Shown here: positions 1 to 5,931 of the stretch, piece by piece | How the letters are laid out: each line of letters begins with the position of its first letter | Numbering within the stretch: position 1 is the stretch's first letter | DNA from: Schaalia odontolytica | GTDB lineage: Bacteria > Actinomycetota > Actinomycetes > Actinomycetales > Actinomycetaceae | DNA: 11,041 nucleotides | Reading direction: 5' to 3' | Assembly: GCA_958415245.1 (NCBI GenBank) | Contig: CATYYP010000033.1 | Span: forward strand, 1-11,041 | Translations under genes and position numbers: made by a program | The notes under the pieces: model-generated | Databases searched by the model: none | Told to the model about the DNA's origin: nothing | The model's input: the letters and a program-made list of their open reading frames with translations, nothing else

Positions 1-251
1 CACTGGAGCAGGCAGTTGACGAGACGCTTCTCGGCTGCGGAGCAGTCCGAGATCATCTTCGTGAGGTTCGTGATCTGCTCGTTGACCGGGGAAACGAAGA
101 AGGAACAGATCAGGCCGAAGGCGTTGCCGTTGACCTGGCCCTTCGTCGAGTTGGCGACGCCCACGCTCTCGTCGAGGGTCGACGCACAGTCACTCACCGT
201 GGTCGCATGATCACGGATTACTTCTGTATTGACGCCAAGATCCGCGCTCAT
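1..251 (-). CDS. EspC-like (DUF2580 / T7SS ESX EspC family) small secreted protein, 3' end cut off by window edge
   Basis: The ATG at 251 opens a frame that stays open to position 1, giving 83 full residues. The protein begins MSADLGVNTEVIRDHATTVS and reads on as an amphipathic helix, a turn rich in G and N, and a second helix. The turn contains GLICSFF (residues 46-52), which matches the GxxCSxF pattern I recall from the same place in Mycobacterium tuberculosis EspC. Together with the opening 'L.V..E.I..HA' this points to the EspC family of ESX-secreted helix-turn-helix proteins. Four cysteines are visible (22, 49, 70, 80). The start overlaps the stop of the upstream YbaB-like gene as ATGA, so the two are probably translationally coupled. 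EspC-family proteins are exported by ESX systems and act outside the cytoplasm. The C-terminus, where a YxxxD/E signal would sit, is not visible. Family assignment is by motif memory, not by search. Confidence 0.72.
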   Translation of the reverse strand, partial: MSADLGVNTEVIRDHATTVSDCASTLDESVGVANSTKGQVNGNAFGLICSFFVSPVNEQITNLTKMISDCSAAEKRLVNCLLQ

Positions 252-643
252 CGCTGACCCGCTCCGAGGGAACCAAGGTTCGAGGAAATAGTCTCGAGGT
301 AGCCGCCGAGCGAGCCGCCATCCTCGCCGAACCGCTGGGTGGTCTGCATGCGCACGTAGTCACGCATGTTGCGACCGGCGTCGGCGTAGGCTTCCATGAT
401 CGAGTCCTCGAGTTCACGCGCGCTTCCCTGGAGCGCGTCATCATCGATCGACAGCTTCACGAGGCGACCGTCCGAGTCGATTTCGACCTCAACGTCGCCC
501 TGAGCGTCGACGCCACGCGTCTTCGCTGTCTTGAGAATCTCGACGAGTTCGCGGGCGTTCTGGGCACGCTTTTCAGCGGCTTCCATCTGAGCCCGGATAG
601 TCTGCCTTACTTCTTCGGGGGTGCTCCCCATTGTCTCTACCAT
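248..643 (-). CDS. YbaB/EbfC-family nucleoid-associated-like protein, EspL-like
   Basis: This 131-residue protein has the YbaB/EbfC layout: an N-terminal charged helix (about 8-40), a beta region with VEVEIDSDGRLVKLSIDD (about 51-68), and a C-terminal helix (about 74-105) followed by a Gly/Ser-rich tail. YbaB/EbfC proteins are small dimeric DNA-binding proteins. In mycobacterial ESX-1 loci the same fold occurs as EspL (Rv3880c), which supports ESX substrates and does not act as a general chromosome protein. Because it overlaps an EspC-like gene by 4 nt and sits beside core ESX genes, I favour the EspL-like role, as inference. The ATG at 643 is preceded by AGGA about 7 nt away, which supports this start over the next ATG four codons in. 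The next gene upstream, S8-A, ends 134 nt away, so a separate promoter is possible, but I could not recognise one. Confidence 0.8.
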   Translation of the reverse strand: MVETMGSTPEEVRQTIRAQMEAAEKRAQNARELVEILKTAKTRGVDAQGDVEVEIDSDGRLVKLSIDDDALQGSARELEDSIMEAYADAGRNMRDYVRMQTTQRFGEDGGSLGGYLETISSNLGSLGAGQR

Positions 644-732
644 ACGGTTATCCTAACTGAGTTCCTTGGCGCACGTGCACCACTTCATGTAGCAAGACGG
701 TAAGACCGCCTCTGTGGCGACCGGAAGTCACC

Positions 733-764
733 AATACGTTCAGTATTTGCGAGTGATTGCTCGC
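733..764 (-). other. two adjacent small inverted repeats downstream of S8-A
   Basis: In the 134-nt gap between S8-A and the YbaB-like gene there are two short hairpins: GCGAG/CTCGC with a 6-nt loop (749-764) and AATAC/GTATT with a 5-nt loop (733-747). They begin 14 nt past the S8-A stop codon. Neither is followed by a T-run on the minus strand, so this is at best a weak terminator or an RNA processing site. The rest of the gap has an 8-nt palindrome GCACGTGC at 671-678 and nothing else that I can interpret. Confidence 0.25.
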
Positions 765-777
765 TCATGGGAATCAT

Positions 778-1986
778 TCACTGCGCGTGGTACCGGGGGC
801 TCGTGCCGAGGTGAGCCGGGTAACCGGACGCGCCCGAACTCACCACCTTCTCATCGAGGCCCCGGTACACATACGTGTCGTCGTTGTAAATCGAGCTCGG
901 GTTCACGAGTCCGTCGTAGTAATCGTCGATGTCATCAGGAGTCACGACGGAATCACCTTGCTTTTCTTCGAGGGGGTTCTCGTCCGGGTACCGCGAGGGA
1001 TCAGACGCCAGCAAAGCCGCAGGATCAACCTCACCATAACCGGTCCGATCGTTCCATTTGCCGCCCGTCCCTCGGGCGGTGGCAACCAGCGCCTGCAAAA
1101 TCTGATCCCCCGTAACCTCGTCATCAAAGTCGGACCATGCCAGAGCTAGCATGCCCGCAACCATAGGTGCAGAGTTCGAAGTACCCGCTGTTGTCACGAT
1201 TTTATTGGTGCTGGCCTGACGCACAGCCATCTCTCCCACTGCGGCAATGGAAACCCCGTCACCGTAGTTCGAGTAATCAGCAAAGCGCCCATCAGTTTCA
1301 AGTGCCGCGACGCCAACGACTCCACCCCACGAGGCAATGGTATCGTCGGAATTACGCTCACCATCGTTCCCCATAGAAACGAGAACCGGCACACCCTCGA
1401 CGACGGCGCGAGCGATCGCCCACCGCAACGACTCGCTATCCCTCGACACGTAGGTCGTCGAGATCGAGATGATGTCCACGCCGTCATTCAAGGCCTGCTC
1501 AATAAGCACGGATTGATCTGCATAGGCCGTTGAACGCACCCCCAGGTCACAGTCTCCGCCCGCTTCTCTCGTCGTCCCCGCCTGGACATAGCTGTAGAGC
1601 GTCGCACCAGGAGCGACACCGAAGTCCGGCGCAACCAGAAGCTGAGCCATAAATGTTGCGTGATCATTCGACTCCGCATCTGGCGTGACCTGACACGGGG
1701 ACTTGTCTTGGATATCAGCCCCTTGCAGCTCGGGAATTGACGTATCGATGCGGCCATCGATGACAGCGATGACCACGCCTTCACCCGTGTATCCCTGATC
1801 GTGCAGTGAGGCCAACGAGTAGCGCGAATAGTACGCCTCATCCGCCGCTGTGACCTTGCGATCCACCGCCTCTGCGGGGGCAGCGGGAGCGACGGGCGAG
1901 AGCACGGCCGTCAGGGCCAGCGCGCAGGCCGAGGCCAGAACGGAGAGGGCACGCAGGCCTCGGGACCGACCGGCCGACCGCATCAT
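778..1986 (-). CDS. secreted S8 (subtilisin-like) serine peptidase, paralog S8-A
   Basis: This is a 402-residue secreted subtilase. A Sec signal peptide covers about residues 1-40 (twin basic start, long Ala/Leu core, AEA before VDRK). The catalytic domain follows: Asp77 in VIDGRID, His109 in NDHATFM, oxyanion Asn207 in SMGND and Ser270 in GTSNSAP. All triad residues are present, but DTG has become DGR and HGT has become HAT. Two cysteines (about 98 and 146) are conserved in the other two paralogs and may form a disulfide. There is no C-terminal membrane helix, unlike mycosins. Instead a tail of about 60 residues ends in GYPAHLGTSPRYHAQ. An in-frame ATG at 2004 exists, but the AAAGGAAC ribosome site lies just inside it, and alignment with S8-B puts the start at 1986 or 1983. 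The substrate is unknown; position after mycP suggests work on T7SS-exported proteins. Confidence 0.88.
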   Translation of the reverse strand: MMRSAGRSRGLRALSVLASACALALTAVLSPVAPAAPAEAVDRKVTAADEAYYSRYSLASLHDQGYTGEGVVIAVIDGRIDTSIPELQGADIQDKSPCQVTPDAESNDHATFMAQLLVAPDFGVAPGATLYSYVQAGTTREAGGDCDLGVRSTAYADQSVLIEQALNDGVDIISISTTYVSRDSESLRWAIARAVVEGVPVLVSMGNDGERNSDDTIASWGGVVGVAALETDGRFADYSNYGDGVSIAAVGEMAVRQASTNKIVTTAGTSNSAPMVAGMLALAWSDFDDEVTGDQILQALVATARGTGGKWNDRTGYGEVDPAALLASDPSRYPDENPLEEKQGDSVVTPDDIDDYYDGLVNPSSIYNDDTYVYRGLDEKVVSSGASGYPAHLGTSPRYHAQ

Positions 1987-2002
1987 TGTGTCTGTTCCTT
2001 TC
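1853..2002 (-). repeat. direct repeat copy 1: ribosome site plus signal-peptide cassette of S8-A
   Basis: This 150-nt stretch aligns without gaps to 3134-3283, at a constant offset of 1281 nt. By hand I count about 14 differences in total, and none at all across 60 nt (1883-1942 against 3164-3223). It covers the ribosome-binding site, start codon and signal peptide of S8-A. Confidence 0.88.
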
Positions 2003-2049
2003 ATCGTGGCGTTTCAACATTCGCAAGGGCGTCGCGGGTCACTGCACGC

Positions 2050-3264
2050 TCATCCCTGGTAGTGGTAGAGCGGGCTCGTCCCCAGGTGGACCTCGTACCC
2101 CTGCCCTTCGGACAGAGCACTCTCCTCGTCGACGCCCCGGTATACGTACCAGTCGTCGTTCAGGACCTCGCGCGGGTTCGCCAGCCCGTAGTAGTAGTCG
2201 TAGAGGTCATCCCTATGGAAGGCGAAGCGACTACCCTTCTCGAGAAGCGGATTCTCCTCCGGGTACTGCGACGGATCGTCGGCCAGCAAAGCTGCCGGAT
2301 TGATCTCACCGTAGCCGGTATATTCGTTCCACTGCCCATTCGTCCCCCACGCGGTAGCCTGCACGGCCTGGAGAACCTGGTCCACGTTTGCCCCACCGCC
2401 TGCAAAACGCTGCCAGGCGAGGGCCAGGAAACCCGCAACCATAGGGCCCGCAAATGAGGTGCCCCTCACCTCCTTGAGCTGATTGTCGATCGTTGACCTA
2501 CCAACAACGACCCCCACAGCGGAAAGAGTAACCCCCTCCCCGTAGTTCGAATAGTCCGCGAAGTTACCACTTGTGTCGAGGGCGGAGACACCAATGACGC
2601 CTCCCCACATACCCAGCGAATTACCGGGATCGCGGGTTCGATCATTACCGGCACCAGCGACAATTGGCACCCCTGATAGAGCAGCCCGAGAAATAGCCCA
2701 GCGCATCCCCTGACTCTGGTCCCTGCCATAAGTGGAGGAGATCGCAATGATATCGGCACCGTCGTTGAGGGCCTGCTCGATGAGATAATCCAATCGGGCT
2801 CGCGCTCCCGGACGCGACCATCCCAGAGCACAGTCATCGGTACTCTTCTGAGCGTCCAGAACCACCGTATAGTTATAGATCGTAGCCTTTGGCGCAATAC
2901 CGAAGTCCGGAGAGACCAAGAGCTGCGCAATGAAGGTCGCGTGCTCGTCACTTGACTCATCAGGAAGCACCTCACACGGACTCTTTTCGACGATGTCCGC
3001 ACCCTGCAGCTCAGGAATGGACGTATCGATACGGCCGTCGATGACCGCGATAATCACGCCCTCGCCCGTGTACCCCTGGGCATGCAGCGCGTCCAGGTTG
3101 TACCGCGAGTAGTACTCCTCATCCGAGACTCTCACCTTGCGATCCACCGCCTCCGCAGGGGCCGCGGGAGCGACGGGCGAGAGCACGGCCGTCAGGGCCA
3201 GCGCGCAGGCCGAGGCCAGAACGCTTAAGGCACGCAGGCCTCGGGATCGACCGATCGATCGCAT
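2050..3264 (-). CDS. secreted S8 (subtilisin-like) serine peptidase, paralog S8-B
   Basis: This 404-residue protein is the close sister of S8-A. Its first 44 residues are almost the same, including the signal peptide ending AEA-VDRKV. The catalytic residues are Asp76 (VIDGRID), His108 (DEHATFI), Asn207 (GAGND) and Ser270 (GTSFAGP), and the Cys97/Cys145 pair is kept. The C-terminal tail ends GYEVHLGTSPLYHYQG. There is no membrane anchor, so the mature enzyme should be released or stay in the cell envelope without one. The ATG at 3264 follows AAAGGAACAG with about 12 nt spacing, the same leader as S8-A. It lies 64 nt after S8-C and 63 nt before S8-A, on the same strand, and is probably co-transcribed with them. 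The catalytic domain is clearly related to S8-A but has diverged much more than the signal region. Substrate unknown. Confidence 0.9.
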   Translation of the reverse strand: MRSIGRSRGLRALSVLASACALALTAVLSPVAPAAPAEAVDRKVRVSDEEYYSRYNLDALHAQGYTGEGVIIAVIDGRIDTSIPELQGADIVEKSPCEVLPDESSDEHATFIAQLLVSPDFGIAPKATIYNYTVVLDAQKSTDDCALGWSRPGARARLDYLIEQALNDGADIIAISSTYGRDQSQGMRWAISRAALSGVPIVAGAGNDRTRDPGNSLGMWGGVIGVSALDTSGNFADYSNYGEGVTLSAVGVVVGRSTIDNQLKEVRGTSFAGPMVAGFLALAWQRFAGGGANVDQVLQAVQATAWGTNGQWNEYTGYGEINPAALLADDPSQYPEENPLLEKGSRFAFHRDDLYDYYYGLANPREVLNDDWYVYRGVDEESALSEGQGYEVHLGTSPLYHYQG

Positions 3265-3283
3265 CGTCTTGTCTGTTCCTTTC
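3134..3283 (-). repeat. direct repeat copy 2: ribosome site plus signal-peptide cassette of S8-B
   Basis: Partner of the repeat at 1853-2002, aligned without gaps. The perfect 60-nt core is 3164-3223. It carries the ribosome-binding site, start codon and signal-peptide codons of S8-B. S8-C has a different signal-peptide sequence and does not share this block. Confidence 0.88.
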
Positions 3284-3302
3284 GTTCGGGCACTCAGGCA
3301 CT

Positions 3303-3328
3303 CGGGCTCGCGGGAAAGCCGAGGCCCG
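3303..3328 (-). other. intercistronic hairpin directly after the S8-C stop codon
   Basis: On the minus strand, CGGGCCTCG (3328-3320) pairs with CGAGCCCG (3310-3303), with one bulged C and a 9-nt loop. It begins immediately after the S8-C stop codon. No T-run follows, so it is not a standard intrinsic terminator. It could slow ribosomes or RNase, or partly attenuate transcription into S8-B. Confidence 0.4.
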
Positions 3329-4516
3329 TCACTGACTGTGGTACCGGGGGCTGGTGCCGATGTGGGTCGGGTAGCCGTGTTCGCGGCTGAGTGCAGCCTC
3401 TTCGTTCACGCCGCGGTAGACGTAGACATCATCATTACGAATCAGAATGGGGTTAACGACGCCGTCCATGTAGTCGATGACGTCATCCCTCGTAGGCAAA
3501 GACCTGTTGTCCTGCGGTACGCACGGATTCTCGTCCGTATACTGCGACGGGTCTGACCGGAGGAACGCGATCGGGTCGGCGGGGCCGTAGCCGGTGAACT
3601 TGTTCCACTCGTTTCCGCTTCTCCCCGTTGCAGCCAGAGCTTGAAGCATCTGCCCTGCGCTCACGTCCTCGTCAAAGTGCTGCCAGCCGAGCGCCAAAAA
3701 GCCGGCGATAATCGGGGTCGCGAAGGACGTTCCGTCAGCCTCCTCGACACGACCGGTCGACGTGTCACGCGTCAGGACTGTTCCCAGGGCGGTCGTCAGC
3801 AACCCGTTGCCCCAGTTCGTGTACTCCGTCAGGCTGCCGTCATGCAGCGTCGCTCCAATGCCACAGATTCCCGTCCAGATAGCCAGCGCGTCATCGGGGT
3901 CCTCGGTAGTCTCGTTGCCCATCGCGGCCACGACGATGACGCCCGAGGCCATGGCTCTGGCCATGGCCCATCGAAGGTCGATGGAATTATCGTCAAAGTT
4001 ACTGGAGATCGTGATGATGTCGGCGCCGTCGTTGATCGCTTGCTCGATGAGGAGAGGCGTGTCGTTCTCTGCGTCACCCGTCCAGCCGGACAGCGTACAG
4101 TTCGACGCATCACCATGAAGGGGGAGTGTATAGGTGTAGAGCGTCGCGTCCGGCGCCACACCAAACTCGGGCGAGACCAGGATCTGCGCGACCGTGGTGC
4201 CGTGCGCCATATTCTCGGGGGCTGAGTCCTTGACGCAGGGCATCCGATCCTGAATGTTCGCGCCCCTGAGTTCAGGAATGTTCGGGTTGACCGCGCCATC
4301 CAGGACCGCGATGGTGACGCCCTTGCCCGTGATTCCCTGATCGTGGATGGACTTGAGCTTGTAGTACTTGTAGTAGTCCTGCTTGTCAGCGGTCACCGGC
4401 GGGTCGGCGGCGTAAGCCGGCGCAACGGGGGTGAGGCTCGCGCCGAGGCTGAGCGCGAGTGCGCTGGCGAGGACGCCCACGCTCTTCGCCCAGCGCCGCG
4501 ACACCCAGGTGCTCAC
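3329..4516 (-). CDS. secreted S8 (subtilisin-like) serine peptidase, paralog S8-C
   Basis: This 395-residue protein is the most distinct member of the triplet. It has a signal peptide (about 1-37, ending AYA before AD) and a subtilase domain with Asp73 (VLDGAVN), His105 (MAHGTTVAQ, the most canonical of the three), Asn201 (AMGNE) and Ser264 (GTSFATP). Cys94 and Cys140 match the paired cysteines of the paralogs, and Cys218 and Cys332 are extra. The C-terminal tail ends GYPTHIGTSPRYHSQ. There is no C-terminal membrane helix. The start is a GTG at 4516 that overlaps the mycP stop as GTGA, with AGAGGA 6 nt upstream, so it is translationally coupled to the mycosin gene. That coupling is the best evidence that the peptidase triplet belongs to the secretion operon. 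Its role is inferred to be processing of exported proteins; no substrate can be named. Confidence 0.9.
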   Translation of the reverse strand: MSTWVSRRWAKSVGVLASALALSLGASLTPVAPAYAADPPVTADKQDYYKYYKLKSIHDQGITGKGVTIAVLDGAVNPNIPELRGANIQDRMPCVKDSAPENMAHGTTVAQILVSPEFGVAPDATLYTYTLPLHGDASNCTLSGWTGDAENDTPLLIEQAINDGADIITISSNFDDNSIDLRWAMARAMASGVIVVAAMGNETTEDPDDALAIWTGICGIGATLHDGSLTEYTNWGNGLLTTALGTVLTRDTSTGRVEEADGTSFATPIIAGFLALGWQHFDEDVSAGQMLQALAATGRSGNEWNKFTGYGPADPIAFLRSDPSQYTDENPCVPQDNRSLPTRDDVIDYMDGVVNPILIRNDDVYVYRGVNEEAALSREHGYPTHIGTSPRYHSQ

Positions 4517-5931
4517 GCCAGGTCCTCTTCTGAGTCTTCGACCACGGCGGGCCTACCGCGCAGGTGGGAGAGGATCACGAGGCCTCCGATCAGCGACGCC
4601 CCGAGGACGGCGATCGCGGACACGATGTAGGCGCGGATCGTCAGGTTGTTATCGCGCGAGGTCAAGTCCGCCGAGGCTACGGCCTGTCGGGCGGGAGCGG
4701 GATGTTCTGCGGCGTTAGGGTGTTCGGGCCCGAACCTGGTGCCGATATCGGTGAAGGTGAGGGCGTCGAAGGGAGCGACGACACCCCAGCCGAGGGCGTC
4801 GGTGCGTTGATCGGGCGTGCCGCGCAGGGCGGTCACTTCGAGCCGGTATTTCCACATGTCGGGCCCCTCATCGGGGTAGGCCGAAGCCACGAGGGCCGCG
4901 AAGCCGCCCGCGTATGCGGTCGCGTAGGACGAGGACGGCAGGGGCTGGTCCCCCTCGTATCCGCCGACGAGGCAGTCGGCCTGATCGAACCAGGTCGTGA
5001 GGATGACGCCGGCGGGAACGGCGAGCTTGACGTGCGCGCCGTGCACCTGCTGGTCCGAGGCCGATCCGTCAGCGTTCGAGGCGGTCACGCCGAGCACGCC
5101 CGGGTAGGCGGCCGGGTAGACGACCTGATTCGCTTCCTGGCCCTGGTACACGTTGCCGGTCGAGGCCACGACGAGGGCCCGGCCGCGCACGGCGTTGACG
5201 GCTGCCTCCAGCTGGGGGTCCCCCTCGGGAGCAGATTGTGCGACGACGATAATCTGCGCGCCATGGTCGGCGGCCCACTGGATCCCGCGGCCGACCTTCG
5301 ACATGAAGGTCTCTTCGCCTTCCTTGTGCGGGCGATTGTCCTGAAGCCCGGTGTCAACGCGCACCGGGAGGATCTTCGCCTCGGGGGCGACACCGACGAG
5401 GCCGGATCCCATCTCCTTGGGCAGCTCCTGCGCCGCGATCGCACCGGCGATGGCAGTGCCGTGTTCGCCGACGTCGACGCGCCCGTCGGTGTTTTCACCA
5501 CTCAGGTCGATGCCGGGGAGCACGACGGGCCCGTCCGGGCCCTGGAAGTGCTGGTTGCCGGCCGCGACGCCCGAGTCGACGATCGCGACCGTCACGCCAC
5601 GGCCTCGTGAGACCTCCCAGGCACGACGCACTCCGACGGCGTCGAAGATGGCGGGTGCTTGCTTGATGTACGAGGGCGAGTTTTGCGAGCATTCGCCGCC
5701 CTCGGACTCGCTCGCGGGCGTCGTCGCCGACGACGAGGGAGTCGCAGTCGGAGTCGGACGCACGCTCGGGGTCGGCACCGGGTCAGCGTGGGCGACGCCG
5801 GGACCGAACGCACCGGAGTCCTCAGGCGAGACGACGGGTGCGGCAATCGGCACGAGCACGAGTCCTGCGATCAGCGAGGCCCCGACGAGGCCTCGGCCCA
5901 GGAAGCGGGAACGCGTACGGCGGGCGCTCAC
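4513..5931 (-). CDS. mycP: type VII secretion-associated serine protease, mycosin (MycP)
   Basis: This 472-residue membrane-anchored subtilase has the mycosin layout: signal peptide (about 1-49, ending AHA), a Pro/Thr/Ser-rich linker (51-79), the N-terminal extension leading to RRAWEVSRGRGVTVAIVDSG, the S8 domain, and a C-terminal transmembrane helix (about 434-455) with a short cytosolic tail. The triad is Asp119 (IVDSG), His157 (GEHGTAIAG) and Ser335, with Asn260 in STGN. The serine motif reads SSSYATAYAGG where GTSxAAPxVAG is usual, so the glycine, threonine and proline are all replaced while the serine remains. Cys81 and Cys320 may pair. In mycobacteria MycP is needed for ESX secretion and for stability of the EccB-E complex. 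Start is GTG at 5931, overlapping the eccB stop as GTGA; the S8-C gene overlaps its stop in the same manner. Confidence 0.93.
   Translation of the reverse strand: MSARRTRSRFLGRGLVGASLIAGLVLVPIAAPVVSPEDSGAFGPGVAHADPVPTPSVRPTPTATPSSSATTPASESEGGECSQNSPSYIKQAPAIFDAVGVRRAWEVSRGRGVTVAIVDSGVAAGNQHFQGPDGPVVLPGIDLSGENTDGRVDVGEHGTAIAGAIAAQELPKEMGSGLVGVAPEAKILPVRVDTGLQDNRPHKEGEETFMSKVGRGIQWAADHGAQIIVVAQSAPEGDPQLEAAVNAVRGRALVVASTGNVYQGQEANQVVYPAAYPGVLGVTASNADGSASDQQVHGAHVKLAVPAGVILTTWFDQADCLVGGYEGDQPLPSSSYATAYAGGFAALVASAYPDEGPDMWKYRLEVTALRGTPDQRTDALGWGVVAPFDALTFTDIGTRFGPEHPNAAEHPAPARQAVASADLTSRDNNLTIRAYIVSAIAVLGASLIGGLVILSHLRGRPAVVEDSEEDLA

Noticed and set aside
644..777. Promoter for the YbaB-like gene
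   Set aside because: The only -10-like hexamer (TAGGAT) overlaps the ribosome site and has no -35 partner at proper spacing.
1987..2004. Start of S8-A at the ATG at 2004
   Set aside because: The AAAGGAAC ribosome site lies inside those codons, and the matching leader of S8-B places the start downstream at 1986 or 1983.
2050..2200. YRGxD in the tails of S8-A and S8-B as a YxxxD/E type VII export signal
   Set aside because: S8-C has N in that place, the motif does not follow a helical hairpin, and all three have Sec signal peptides.
4564..5610. Open frame of 348 codons on the plus strand opposite mycP
   Set aside because: Antisense shadow of a clear mycosin; Gly/Val/Arg-rich with no recognisable motif.
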